The position numbers and the translations under genes were made by a program. Under the pieces are notes generated by a model, which searched no databases, was not told where the DNA came from, and saw nothing but the letters and a program-made list of their open reading frames with translations. DNA of 64,000 nucleotides from Hydrangea macrophylla (Eukaryota > Streptophyta > Magnoliopsida > Cornales > Hydrangeaceae). Below, piece after piece: positions 30,370 through 43,346 of this stretch; the first letter of the stretch is position 1, and the number at the start of each line of letters is the position of its first letter. The stretch lies in NCBI GenBank assembly GCA_033977485.1, contig CM066983.1, positions 62,491,010 to 62,555,009 on the forward strand, written 5' to 3'.

Positions 30370-31000
30370 ACTCGTCATTCTAATGGACAATTTTGATGAG
30401 CCAGTTCTAAAGCCAAGACCAGTTCTCCTCTTCCAGAGTTAAGAACGTCATCATCTTCAAATAAGAGTAGAAAGACCCTATCTGAGATGCCTCTTAGCTC
30501 AATATTAAAGATTCCTTCCCTGATGAAACAGTCCTTTAAATAATTTCCATCAACCCTCTCCGGGGAAAAGCTCACAACATTCTTCTTAAGAATCTTGATA
30601 ATTTTACCATTCACCAAGCCCAACATGATTTACAGTGTTTTCTATTTTGGGGTTCTCTTTTTTGTGAAACCCATTATAACTACTGTAAAATTGTCAGATC
30701 ATGCCTATATGAATCATAATCCCCCTTAACATTAGAAAAGTTAGCACCTCTATCAAACCTAGCCATATTAACCCCCCAACTGATGATCAAGGAGGCACAC
30801 CCTATTGAAAGTACGAATTGCATCTTCAGCTACTCTTTTATCCTTATATCTAACATAACCGAATTTCTACCAAGTTTCCTTCTTTTGGAAAGGATGAAGA
30901 CCTCTTCTACCTTACTGCATGTCTCAAAAATCCCAAATAATCATTTCGAATCTACTTTAAATTGAATATTGTTCAAAAATACAGAATATACAGCTCTTGA
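30370..31000 (-). pseudogene. LINE ORF1-type remnant with RRM domain
   Basis: On the minus strand from about 30990 an RNA-recognition motif can be read: VFLNNIQFKVDSK, then LFGIFETCSKVEEVFI and SKRRKLG. After a one-base shift comes FGYVRYKDKRVAEDAI, which is the RNP1 box, then NMARF after a stop. An uninterrupted segment (30626-30375) follows with KNVVSFSPERVDGNYLKD and ISDRVFLLLFEDDD, which fits the region after the RRM in plant L1 ORF1 proteins. ORF1 binds element RNA. Stops and frameshifts show it is dead. A host splicing-factor pseudogene is an alternative, but the MARF motif and tail composition favour a LINE. Confidence 0.6.
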
Positions 31001-31488
31001 GTCAGCCAACAAAACTACTGAACAATCCAATCTCAAAATGCACTAAGAAGATATATACCACATACACCAAATTGACAACAGAGCACCAGGATGGCCTAGA
31101 TAGTAAGTAATTAGAGTATCAAGAGCAAAAGCCCCCAAATTAAAAATCAAACAACCAAAACAACCAATACCAATATCTTAAGTATAATAAAAACCAAGCT
31201 GAAAACAAAATCAAAACAACCTTAAAATACTAGAGCATCTCATCATTGATCAACACTGAACCAAGAGCACCAACACCATCGAATTTGAGAAAAAGACAAG
31301 AGGAAACATCACAAAGTGAGGGATGGGGTGGCACTCAAGGGAGAGGCAACGACTAAGGGATGCACTTCTTTATAGATCTATATTTATATATCTGTGTATC
31401 TATATATAGATCTATATATGGTTATTCTTTGGGCTTCGTGTGTATAGATATACAAATATATACATGTTCATATATATATATATGTATA
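31001..31488. other. non-coding sequence before copia element
   Basis: No gene is supported. From about 31375 the sequence is (TATA)-rich with short ATATAGATCTATA palindromes; the copia element inserted into this tract, which continues after 36841. Confidence 0.5.
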
Positions 31489-31660
31489 TGTAAGAGTAGT
31501 ACTATGTTAAGATCGTGTACTACATTTATATTTCTATGAGTTATACTATGTGTACTTTTGTACTTCTACCTTCCTAGTTTAGGGTCTAGGTTGCCTATAT
31601 AGAGGCCTCTATTATTGTACATTTTATGTGTGAAATATAGAATCTTCTTACCTTATTTCA
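31489..31660 (+). repeat. 5' LTR of copia element
   Basis: 172 bp, ends directly at the initiator-Met primer site. It contains the TATA-like CCTATATAGAGG at about 31595-31606 and matches 36668-36840. Confidence 0.95.
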
Positions 31661-31673
31661 TGGTATCAGAGCC
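31661..31673 (+). promoter_or_regulatory. primer-binding site, initiator Met tRNA
   Basis: TGGTATCAGAGCC abuts the 5' LTR, the standard copia arrangement. Confidence 0.93.
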
Positions 31674-32559
31674 AAATACCTCCTGGTGATCTCTCCACTA
31701 ATCTAGCATTGCCTTCGATCCCATCAGTGTCTCCATTGCTATAGTTACCTTCATCACCAACCAAACAGGCCTCTATACTGTCCAAAAGCCATCACCGAAT
31801 CATCCAACCAAACAGGCCCTCTTTACTGTCCAAAGACCATCACTGGTCCACGCCACCATCACCACACCATCATCACCAATCATCCAACCAAACAGACCCC
31901 ATCACTGGTGCACGCCATCATCACCAATCATCCAACCAAACATACCCCATCACTAGTCCACACCATCATCATGCATCATCAACCTATTTTAAGCATCCTA
32001 TTCTATCCAATCTCAAACCCAGACCATTGAATCATGATACCATTGAATCATCCTATTTTGAAATTTTGTTCACCATCACCATTTAATCATCTTCACCACT
32101 CATTCCACCATTCTTTCTTTTTCCTGAATCTATCCTTTCTTCGAAGCCCTCTTTCTTTTCCCTTGCCTCGCAGCCATGCCCTGGTGAGTCTGCGTTTCTT
32201 TTTCAGTTTCTCATTAATTCGACCCGAGAACAGGCTCAGACCAAGACCTGACCCGACCCGACCCGACCCGTGACCCAGTTCTTCCTATTATAGTCGATGT
32301 CAGCCCTAGTCTTCGATTCAAGGCTTGTTTGATCTTTCATTTGATTCAGTCTATATTTTACGAGGTTCTTTACAAGTCGGATTGGTTCCTACCTAATTTG
32401 GACCTTCTGGATCCATTTCTAGCCTCTATTTGACCAGCTTCTAATTGTATCGCCCTGGTTTTTCTCTATTCAAGCCATTTTTTTTATATATTATGAACTG
32501 TCTTGACTCCTCTCATCCTATTACTATCACCATGGGTGGACTCTATTATATCGTTTGGG

Positions 32560-35500
32560 CTTAATCCATGTCTAGTTTCTTCAAAGGCCATAAACATGGA
32601 GATATCTCACTGGTAACATCATGGAGCAAGTTGAAGCCACGGGAGAAGATGTAACCAAGTTTGCCGAATGACTTAAAGATTGGGATAGTAAGAACCATCA
32701 AATCATCACATGGATCTGTAACACTAGTGTTAACTCTATTAGTCTCTAATTTGGAAGGTTTTCACTGCCAAATCACTTTGGGAGTTTTTGTAACACCGTT
32801 ACACCACCACATATTTGGCTCATTGGTACCAACTTTTGAGCACTCTACACCGAATGAAGTAGCAACCTGTCAATCTATCAACTAGTTTCTCTTTGAGATG
32901 CATTATGTCTGGGACTAGTTAACTCCTTTTGTACCTATCCTGATTGTGAAAGTTTTGTTATTTTCTTAATGGCTCTCACTAATGACTTTGAACATGTCCG
33001 AGCATCACTTCTACATCACAGTCCTCTACCAACTTTGGAATAAGCCATATCCAAACTTCTATCTGAGGAAATATGTCTGGCCCCTTCTAAGAATCCCTCG
33101 AATCCATCTATAGATGTTATTCTGGCTAAACCCAAGGTCACATAATTCAAACCCGAAGGTAATCAGTCTAGAACGTTTAAAAGGTGGTACAATTACTATC
33201 AGAAGAATGGTCATACTACTTTGGACTACTCAGTTCACATTTGTCAATACTGTCATATCAAAGCACCTGGACATCTTCAACACGAGTGTCTCCAAAATCC
33301 ATCCAGACACTCTCAGGGCAATGTATCCTGAGGTGGAACTTCCAAGATTGTTGCCATCCCTACTGACAATTCTTCATCCGATACTTCTGCCAACTGTTAC
33401 TCTACTGCTCATCTTGAGGATCTTCTTAAAGAAATTCTAGCTGAATCTGGTAATCCACCCTCTACTGCCATGTCAGTTACTCCAGGTATCTCATCTTAGT
33501 TTTTTGATTCAGCCTGCTGCAATCATATGACCTCTGATTCTATTCTCTTTCATTCTAAATCTCCAACATCTATCACCCCAATCGTCTACACTACTGATGG
33601 TTCCTACATGACTGGTAGCCATATAGGAACAATATCTACATTATCCACTTCACTTCCTAATACTTATCTAATTCCCAAAGTAACTTTTAATCATATATCG
33701 GTTGGTCAACTCTGTGAATTTAGTCTCATTATCATATTTTCTACCTCTGGTTGTTGTGTGTATAGGATCCAAAGACGGGACAGACTCTTGGGATAGGCTG
33801 TAAGGTTGGATGACTATTTGAGCTTATCAACCTACATAAACTGTCCTACATATCTGCTCCAGTTCAGACAACACTAGCCACTTCAGCCTCCACTGTCCCA
33901 TCCTTCAATCTCTGGCATACGCATTTGGGTCATACTTTAATTGGTCATTTAAAGTCCTTAGTATCTAGTGGTCTTTTAGGGAATGTCAATAATCAACATT
34001 TTGATTGTCTTTCTTGTCAACTAGCCAAGAAAACGACATTGTCATTTAACAAAAGTGAATCTGTTTCATATGCTCCTTTTGACTTAGTTCATTCTGATGT
34101 CTGGGGTCCATATCCCATTGCTACTATGGTAGGATCCAAATACTATGTTATCTTTGTGGATGATTATTCCCGCTACACTTGGTTGTTTCTTATGACAATC
34201 AAAATAACATAGTATTTGGATAATGCTGCAGAATATATAGATTTCAATGCTCTTTCATTCCTTCGCCAACATGGAACCCTACCTCATCGTTCTTATCCAG
34301 GCACCACCCAACAAAACGGGTATGCCAAGCGCAAGCACCAATATATTCTCAACATTGTTCGTGCTCTCCTCATTGATGCCTCTTGTCCAAAAAGATTTTG
34401 GGGTGAAGCAACCCTCACAAGCATCCATACTATGAATTTTGTTCCTTCTCCCATAATAAACAACCAGACACCCTACGAGCATTTATATGGTTTTACCCCT
34501 GACTACAATAATCTCAAGGTTTTTGGTTGTGCATGCTTTGTATTACTTCAACCACATGAGCACACAAAACTTGAATCTAAGACCCATCTATGATGTTTTC
34601 TAGGGTATGGTATTGAACACTAGGGTTACAGGTTCTGGGATCCCCTCTCGAAACGTCTTCGTGTGTACGTCCTGTCATGTGGTCTTTTGGGAACATAAGA
34701 TGTTCTCTTCTCTATCCCAATTTTATCTAGCTCCTTCCAATACACCGCGTTTCTTTACCAATGCCAATACTGAGATTCCACTTAACTCAGCTACTCCTTC
34801 CACTTCCTCAGATCCATTACCTCTTCCACCAGCTGCATCTGCCTTATCTGAGTTATCCACTTTGCCCTCTCCTGAGCAGTCTAGTTCATCTGAGAAATTT
34901 ACACCAACACCTGATTGTCATAGTGACAAGGTAAGAACACCTTATATTCATCTTCGTGATTATGTTCTCTCTACTATTCTCTCTCAACATGAGCCTCAAT
35001 CTTATCGCGAAGCTAGTTCTAACCCTCTTTGGCAGAAAGCTATGGATGATGAATTACAGGCACTGGAGTAGAACCACATATGGGACTTGGTGGATTTACC
35101 TAGTAGAAAAGCATGCTATGGGTTCTAAGTGGGTTTACAAAATTAAAACTTACTCCGATGGACCTGTAGAATGCTATAAAGCTTGATTGGTAGCCAAGGG
35201 ATTCACATAAGAATATGGGATTGACTAAGAAGAGACTTTTGCCCCAATTGCTCGTCTTACCTCAGTCCGCAGTCTTATAGTTGTGGCTGCTGTTTGCCGG
35301 TTGGAATTATTTCAAATGGATGTAAAGACCACTTTTCTCAATGGTGACCTAACAGAAGAAGTCTACATGCGTCCTCTCCCTGGATATCAGCATTTTCCTT
35401 AATAGGTTTGTAGACATTGTCGGGCACTCTATAGTCTTAAGCAGGCCCCCCGAGCATGGTTTGCCAAATTTAGTACTATTGTTGGTGAATTTGGATTTAT

Positions 35501-36610
35501 CTCCAGCTCCTATGATTCCGTTCTTTTTATCCAAAAGATAGATCAGGGAACTATTCTTCTACTTCTTTATGTAGATGTCATGGTTATCACTGGTGATGAC
35601 TTGTCTGGTATCTCAGATCTCAAGAACCACCTCAGTTAATATGTCAAAATAAAAGACCTCGAGAAACTTAGTTAATTTTTAGGTCTTGAGATCACTTCTA
35701 CCTCTGATGAATACTATCTCTCTTAAGCCAAGTACTCTTTCGACATTCTTGTAAGACAGGACTGACAGACAGTAAGTCCAGTCCTACTCCTCTTGAGCCC
35801 AATGCTAAATTTTTGGGTCTTGAGATCACTTCTACCTCTGATGAATACTATCTCTCTTAAGCCAAGTACTCTTCTGATATTCTTGTAAAGGCAGGACTGA
35901 CAGACAGCAAGTCCAGTCCTACTCCTCTTGAGCCCAATGCTAAATTCACACCTCTAGATGGTATTCTTCTTGATAATCCCACATTGTATCGCCAGTTGGT
36001 TAGGAGTTTGGTTTATCTCATAGTTACTAGGCCTGACATTGCTTATGTTGTTCATATTGTCAGCCAGTTTCTCTCTGCTCCCCGCTCATCTCATAAGGCA
36101 GATGTCCTTAGCATACTCCGATACATCAAAGGTACCATGTTTCAGGGTTTATACTTTTTTTTGACTCTACACTTGATCTCCATGCGTATTCAGATACAAA
36201 CTAGGCAGGAGATCCCATTGATCGACGATCGATGATTGGGTATTGCATCTTTCATAGCACATCTCTTATCTCCTAGGGAAGCAAGAAATACACTACCATC
36301 GCTCGCTCAAGCACTTAAGCTGAGTATCGTGCCCTAGCTGATGCCACTTAGGAACTCATTTGGCTTCGATGGTTACTTTAAGACATGGGTGTTACTCACT
36401 CCGCAGCTACTACTATATTCTGTGACAATCAAAGTGCTATACAGATTGCCCACAATGATGTATTTCATGAACGCACAAAATATATTGAGATTGACTATCA
36501 TTTTGTGCGTCACCATCTTACGTGTGGCACTATAAGGCTTATCTTTGTACCCTCCATTGATCAAACAACTGATGGTTTTACGAAAGCTCATCCTCTAGGT
36601 TTTCTTTAAG
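32560..36610 (+). pseudogene. copia gag-pol polyprotein remnant
   Basis: Gag is readable in pieces from about 32600, with a modified zinc knuckle (CQYCHIKAPGHLQHEC) near 33250. The protease starts near 33505 (FDSACCNHMTSDS); the usual catalytic DSG is DSA here. The pre-integrase zinc motif with LWHTHLGH and CLSCQLAKK lies near 33910-34030. The integrase has HSDVWGP and VDDYSRYTW, then lacks about 20 residues before DNAAEYIDF (near 34213). It then has TPQQNG-like TTQQNGYAKRKH. Reverse transcriptase runs about 35000-35720, with SLKQAPRAWF; its YVDD active site reads YVDV, so a catalytic Asp is lost. RNase H ends with DNQSAIQIAHN and TKYIEIDYHFVR near 36600. Many stops and frameshifts confirm inactivity. 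Confidence 0.93.
35685..35945 (+). repeat. 124-bp tandem duplication in copia reverse transcriptase
   Basis: GGTCTTGAGATCACTTC recurs at 35692 and 35816, and the 124 bp after each align with a handful of differences. It adds a partial repeat after the reverse transcriptase core and further disrupts the frame. Confidence 0.9.
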
Positions 36611-36667
36611 ATTTGATTTCCAAATTCATGCTTGTTTCTATTATTCCACCTTGAGTTTGAGGGGGAG

Positions 36668-36840
36668 TGTTAGAGTAGTACTATGTTAAGAGCGTATACT
36701 GCATTTACATTTCTATGAGTTATACTATGTGTACTACTGTACCTCTACCTTCCTAGTTTAGGGTATAGGTTGCCTATATAGAGGCCTCTATTATTGTACA
36801 TTTTATAGTATGAAATATACAATCTTCTTACTTTCTTTCA
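36668..36840 (+). repeat. 3' LTR of copia element
   Basis: 173 bp, preceded by the polypurine tract ending GGGGGAG and followed by the GTATA target duplication. Confidence 0.95.
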
Positions 36841-38985
36841 GTATATATAGATATGTACACGTATATATATATGTGTGTGTGTATGTCTATATATAGATTT
36901 ATACCTTCTTCTTCTTCTTCTTCTTTTCACTTTTGCTGATTTTGATATCTGAAAATATGTATTTTGCTGATGCTTGGAAATGCTTTTGAAAATGTCTTTT
37001 TGGGTGTGCTAAAAATGTCTTTAAACTTTTCTTTTCTACTTCTTCTATTCTCATTTTAGATTTTGATGTTTGAAAATGTTTACTGATTGATTACACTCGA
37101 AAATGTCTCTGAAATCATTCTTTGTTTTTGTGATGCTCCAGCATGTCTCGAATATGTCTGTTGGGTGATTTTCAAAATGTCTCTGAAAATCAAACATTTT
37201 TTTATTTATGCTAAAAAAAATGCCTGTGAAAATTTATTTTGAAATCACAAAATGTCTCTTAAATTTCAGAGACATTCATTGAAAATATCTCTAAAATTTT
37301 CACATTTAAAGATATGTTGTTCATTGGTTGTTGATTGAGTGTGTTTGGATACTTTTGGAGGTGTGTAGGTGTTGTTTGATTGTTACTTGATTAGCTTCTT
37401 CTTCTCCTTTCTTTTTGGTGGCTATAAGTATGAGAATCTAGAGAATTAATTGAACTATTTCTCAAACTTTAGACGCAATTCTGAAATTCGAAAAGACATT
37501 TCGGAGCATTCCCTTTTTGCTGATTTTGATGTGTGAAAATGTCTATTTTGGTGATGCTCGAAAAATGTATCTAAAAATTTCTCTTAAGTCACAAACTATG
37601 CCTAAAAATCTCAAACTTTCACTGTTATACTCGAGGATGTCTCTTAAGTCACAAAATGTCTATAAACTTTAAGAGGCATTCTTTGAATATGTCTATAAAA
37701 TTTTCAGGTTCAAACACTTACATGAACAACAAATTAAGTTTGAAATTTCAAAAGATATCTCTAAAATTTCAGAGCCATTTGTGAGATTTTCTAAAATGAT
37801 TTTGAAATCTATTCAAAGACATTTTCTAAAATGCATGGTTTACTTCTTGTGTTTTCAAATGGTTTGCTTGTTATGTTTATTAGTTTTTTGGAATAATTAT
37901 TTGAATAAAATATTTATACAGTTATGAGATGATGACTCTAAATTTTGCAAATTCTAACCTATGTCTCCATAGTCTCAAGTGTTTCTTTGTTTTTTGCTTG
38001 AAGGTTGCAATGTATATTCCAAGGGTGTTGCTCATTAAATATGGCATTACACTCGTGTTTTGAAGGTTTTAGAGACATGAGATGTAATGATTTGACTGAG
38101 TTTGTTTGTATGGGATGGAAAAAAATTGAAAGAGGATAGGATTTGTTTTTTGCATTTCATTCTCAGAACTTCAAAAGGTTTGCTTGAGAATCATGAAAAT
38201 TTTCATATTATGATTTCGTTGTGCATTTGAAAGCACAATAAGTAGATTTGTAAGAAGCCGTTGTGATCGACGACTTTTTTATTTTAATGAATACATCATT
38301 ATTTTTGTTCTATTTTTGTTTTTCACTTTTTTTGTGGCATTGTGAATGTGTTGATGAATGCTAATTTAAATTTGCCATTAGTTTTGCTTTTCTTTGTGGA
38401 AATAAGAGACTGTCCCTGAATTGATTATAAAAATGTCTCAGATATTAAGATTGTTGTTAGCATAGTAGTTTTTTGCGAATAATGATGTGGTTGATGGATA
38501 AGATGTGGACGAAGCATAGAGTAACAATGTGCCATTGTGAATGTGCTTCATGAATACAGATTAAAATTTGGTAGTTTTGCATGTCATTTGTTTTGTTTTT
38601 GTAGAAATAAGAGAATCTCCCTGAATTTTGCAGAAAATGTTTTTGAACTTTTGAGATTCTCGTTGGAGTAAGTTTCTAAGGACATTCTCTAAAATGTCTC
38701 TAACACTTCAATGGAATTCTCATTAGAGTCGATTCCAGAGATATTCTCTAAAATGTCTCTGAACATTTGTTTGCATTCTTATTGGAGTTAGATTTCCATA
38801 GACATTCTTTGAAATGTCGCTGAAATTTTAGTGGCACTCTCATTAGAGTCAAATTCCCAAGACATTCTCTTAAATGTCTCTAAAATGTTACTGGATTCAA
38901 TGCAGACACCATAATCATTTGACTTTCTCTGTGTTTCATGAATTCAAACATGTCAAAAAAATCTAGAGACATTCTCTGCTGAAAT
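36841..38985. repeat. ATGTCTCT-rich degenerate repeat region, left part
   Basis: After a (TCT)n run at 36906-36924 the sequence is filled with ATGTCTCTGAAA, ATGTCTCTAAAA and the complement TTTCAGAGACAT at irregular spacing. From about 38640 to 38890 it becomes a tandem array of units near 60 bp (ATTCTCTAAAATGTCTC, then CATTAGAGTC and TTCC). There are no supported ORFs. The region continues at 44696 after the nested solo LTRs, and the GAAAT duplication shows they were contiguous. Confidence 0.7.
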
Positions 38986-40887
38986 TGTCACACCTGCCCA
39001 GAAAAATCATTTGTTTTAAAATGCATAATCAAATTGTTGAGAATTATTAATGTTGGTTAATATTTGAGATGATATTGACTGTGGGTCAACGGCGAGTGTC
39101 AATTGAGGACACGAGAATATGGAATTTCACGAGGCATTGACATAGTTAAATTGCATTTATGTGACTTAAATGCTATTTGATAATTTCTAGTATATGTGAA
39201 TAGTAGATTATACCTATTGGGTATGGTTTGTGATAATTTTGATCTTGATTTAAATCACTTTGAATGTCATAGTGAGAACGTAAGTGACATGTTGCATAAA
39301 AGGTATATTATCTCGAGATTCCACAAAAATAGTTTTCAGAACGTAATTACAACGACAAACGAGACTCAGTCGAAAACTTTCATAATTTATAGTTTTCACT
39401 CGTGAAGTACTGAATTAGACGTATAAGACGTTTTGAGGGATAATTAGAAGTTTTGGAAATTCGCCGGGAGATAAACATAATTTCTTAAAGATTTGCCTAT
39501 ATACTCCAAGATATTTTCATAATATCTTCAACATCAAATTGGGGCTTAGGAGTTTTGGGTGGCAAAGAGCTTTAAGAGACAAATCAACGGACTTCTGCCC
39601 ATTTAATTTCAAGCACATTTCATATTTAAACTCCTTGAGATAAGAGCTACGTTTTGATGTCTTTAGGCCTCGTTTGACAACTTTTTAAGAAAATCCTAAT
39701 ATTGGAATTTTTGGGAAAACCATGTATAACTTATAGGAATCGTGTATAATCGGAGATCTGACGTTTAGTCGGGCCTCTAGTTAATCCTTTAAATTTATAG
39801 GGCGATCGCTCGAGGTGTAGTGACCTGGAAAATATTAAAATTTTTAATTTCATTTTCGTCAGAGAAAATACCAATTTTGGAAATTTTACAGTATTAATTT
39901 TTACCTGTGTGGGTGCAACATCATGTGAGCTCAACCACATGAGATAGACTCCCATGTGGAACTTGGAGCCAAAGAAAAACTTGTGCACTGTGTGTGCGTG
40001 TGTATGCTGCTTGTGTGAGTAAAGCTTGTGCTTTACAATGCTTGGAGGCAAAGCATAGTAACTTCTATAAATGATCACCCAACCTCCCATCAAAAATTCA
40101 AGCAACTCTCTGCCTCTCTCTTTTCTCTACTATCTGTCTCTCATTCGGATTATATATATGTAGAGAGATATATATAGATAGTTACACATATATACACTCA
40201 CAAACATGTACATATTCATGGAGGTTGATATCAAAGCTTTGGGTATTGGATTTCTTTTCATACCTTTCTATAATTGAAATGGGTAAGGTTCCTACACCAT
40301 TTTTTTTAGTTGGATTTCAGTTCATATATACTCACACACATAGAAATATATATTCAGTGAGTAATTGAAATCAAACTTGATTTCATATTTGGGAATTCTC
40401 TGTAATTCTCTGTAAAATCAATTTGGTAAAACTTTCTTTTGTAATTTTGTTGATAATTCAGTTTGTAATTCAATTTGTATAAACTGATGATATAGATATA
40501 AATATATGTATATAGATATATATATAGAATTACATATCGTTAAGGGCCCAAAAATAGCGAGTAGAAAAACAGTCACAGAAATTTGATTTCTTTATATAAA
40601 TTGAAAGGTCTCGATCCCACGAGGCTCCATTTCGAATTTTAGAAGCTAATTCGCAACGGTTGCGATGAACGGGTGAATTAAAGTTTTGTCGCCTTTCGGA
40701 TTTTTGATAAAATCGAGAGCTATGTTTTAATTCATGAAAATCTGATTTCATATTTGAAATCTATGCGGAAAAAGGAAGAGATTCATATATTGGAAGTCCT
40801 ATTGGATTAAGTTTTCAAACTCGGTAAAATTTAGCCTTTAATTTCAAAACAGGGGAAAAAGAAGGAAGAAGACGACACTGTGACATC

Positions 40888-41054
40888 TCGCGCGCGCGAC
40901 CCGCGCGAGCGAGGGATCGCGCGAGCGGCCCGCGCATGCGAACCGGCTATTTTTTAAAATTGTTTTAAAATAAACACGTGGCCATTCTGAACATATTTCG
41001 CGCGAGCGAACAGCGTGAGCGAGGTCCCGCGCGAGTAACCCGCGCGCGCGACCT
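40888..41054. repeat. CpG-dense GCGCGAGCG block in LTR
   Basis: Two runs of GCGCGAGCGA and CGCGCGCGACC words are separated by about 60 bp of AT-rich sequence that includes CACGTGGCC. It is a sharp GC island in an AT-rich window. Homologous blocks lie at 48353-48502 and 53263-53440. Confidence 0.9.
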
Positions 41055-42987
41055 CGGGCAGTTTGTTGAAAGCTCATGTTTTCTTATACTTGAGCCAGTT
41101 TTGAGCTCAGGGACCTTGTACCCTATGCTTTAAGAGTTGTACCTCACTTTAATAGTAGTTATACTTGTGCTTAGAGGTGTTGTACCTCACTAATATACGT
41201 GCATTATTGTATATCGAGATTTGTAACAGATTGAGCAGTTCCGGTTTCTATTCTGATTAATTATTCAGTCAATCCTCGGTGAACGGTAGTTCCGTATAAC
41301 CCTCAATAAAGTTGTATAACATGTTAACAGTGTACTTACATGTTACATGAATTGATTAGCTATAATGCTTTGAGTGTTTACTTAAGCTGTGATGCTATAA
41401 GTGTTTACTTGAATTGCTGTATCTTATGTGTCTACTTGGATGGTTCAGCATGTCTATTGTGTTGCTTTAATCGATAGTATATGTTGATACGTAATTTATG
41501 AAATTTTGAATATGTCTGGATGCTTAGAGCTCGCATATGTCATGACATTTCATAAGCATGAGCATGAACACAAAAAATCACGAAAATGGTTTTGGGATGA
41601 AAGACCTTGGAGGCTTTCGATTTTGAAAAAGGAAGATCTTAGAGACTTCCAGGTTTTGAAAAGGGAAGACCTTACAGGCTTTCGTGCATAAAACCCTCTA
41701 GGAGGGATTTTGTTTTGAAAAGTTAGAAATCCCGGATTTGTGGGTAGGCGTGTGAGATGGGTACCACTAGGAACTCGAATTGCGGGATGTGCTGCAAGAA
41801 ACCCTCGTAACGTTGAAGGCTAGACCTCCATGTAATTCGTAAGGCCCAAAGTCCCGCACGTTTGAGGCTAGGCCTACGTGGACGGGAAGCCCATGGTCCG
41901 GGTAATGATATTGACGATCGAGGGTGAGTGTTTGAAAATGCACGAAAAGTGATTTTCATACATGACATTGGCATTCATTGCACTCACGCATGTTATATAA
42001 CAGATGTTATTGTGCGGTTATATGACTATACGAGCCTTTTTGGCTTATGGACTATCAAACCTTTCCTTTTCAGGTGATATAGATAAGAGTAAGGCTCCCG
42101 AGATCTGATGAACTTCGCTTTGTTTGAAGGTTAAGTTATGGGATTTTAATTTAATTGTTGGTTCAAAGAGCATGTTATGATTTAATTGGACAAGTGTTAG
42201 TCCACCTTCTTTTAAATAGCATGATAGCTTAACTCTGATTTTTCGTTGCTTATCTTGAAAATGATTTGTTTCAAGAAAGGATAGTTTTCAAATGAAAACC
42301 CGATTTTTGTGTTATTAATGTTTTCCAAATGATGAATATAATTTTCAAGCCCGGAGTAGAGTTTACTCGTGAAGATTCCGTTTAGGGAAGAAATTGTAAG
42401 ATCATGATACTTTGTATTAATAAAAACCTTGGGTTTTTAATTGTTTTCTAACGTTTGAGAAAAAGGAAATAAATCATTGTATTACCTTTCAACATGTGAA
42501 ACCAAGTTTGAGTTTCTATTTAAAGATTGCATTTCTGAAGTTTGAGAAGGAGATTGATAAATGTTTATCAAATCTATATATTTTCCGCTACACGGTTGTT
42601 CATTTAATGAACCGATAAATAAATTTCTGTTAATGTCTTTTAAATTGACAAGCAAAGCTTTTCAAAAGACTAGTTTAATGCTTCCGCGATTGTTTTAATC
42701 ATATCTGTGAGTCTTTAAAGATTTTGATTTCCTATCAAGGATTTTCAAAAAGGCTATTCCATGCTTCCACAGTAACTCTCAGAGTCTAGGACTCGAGGCA
42801 TTGTAAAATGGTATCAAAGCTTTGAGGTTTCAAAGTTTAAGTGTTTCAGAGCTTTGGACTTTAAATTATTTTAAAGTTTAAACGTTTGATTTTCTAAAGA
42901 GAAAGTTTTCAGGTAAACTTCGGGTCTAGGACTCGGAGCATTACAAGTACGTTTAGTCCTTCCGCTCTTGTCTATTATTTTATTTTA

Positions 42988-43281
42988 GGGTAAATTGCAT
43001 TTTGCACCCTCAAACTATACCATATTTTGCACTTTGGTCCCTAAACTATTATTTTTCGCATTTTGGTCCCTTAAATATCATTTTGTGGCAGTTTGACCCC
43101 TCCGTTACTTTTAGTGACGAAAAAAGTCACTTTTTAGTCACACCAAAAGTGACGCTGAAAGTGACGGAGGGGGCAAACTGCCACAAAATCATAGTTGAGG
43201 GACCAAAATGCGAAAAATAATAGTTTAAGGACCAAAGTGCAAAACAAGGTATAGTTTGAGGGTGCAAAATGCAATTTACCC
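42988..43281. mobile_element. Mutator-type MITE, 294 bp
   Basis: Arms of roughly 130 bp are inverted copies, starting GGGTAAATTGCATTTTGC on each strand and continuing CACCCTCAAACTATACC. It is flanked by TTTATTTTA at 42979-42987 and 43282-43290, a perfect 9-bp duplication as made by Mutator-like transposases. The two related LTRs at 47270 and 52189 lack it at the matching position, giving an empty-site proof. Confidence 0.95.
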
Positions 43282-43319
43282 TTTATTTTATTAGCACCCC
43301 CTAGCCCGCGGTACTCGTG

Positions 43320-43346
43320 CCGGGGCGGGGCGGGGCGGGGCGGGGC
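43320..43346 (+). repeat. (CGGGG)n repeat at LTR end, G-quadruplex-capable
   Basis: Five GGGG runs are spaced by single C residues just before the GCGCTACA terminus. The related LTR ends at 50470-50493 and 55410-55431 have only two or three such runs, some changed to GGGA. Confidence 0.9.

Larger units (their letters stand above)
31489..36840 (+). mobile_element. Ty1/copia retrotransposon, complete structure, decayed coding region
   Basis: The LTRs at 31489-31660 and 36668-36840 (172 and 173 bp) start TGTAAGAG/TGTTAGAG and end TTTCA. The primer site TGGTATCAGAGCC (31661-31673) directly follows the 5' LTR and a GAGGGGGAG polypurine tract precedes the 3' LTR. Flanks are GTATA at 31484-31488 and 36841-36845, a perfect target duplication. 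By eye the LTRs differ at roughly 14 positions, so the insertion is not recent. The domain order protease, integrase, reverse transcriptase, RNase H defines copia. Confidence 0.95.

Noticed and set aside
41723..41974. Conserved open frame found in all three copies of one LTR (also 49141-49410 and 54079-54354, minus strand)
   Set aside because: It recurs only because the LTR sequence recurs; it is antisense to the LTR and has no family features. Substitution patterns between copies would be needed to reconsider.
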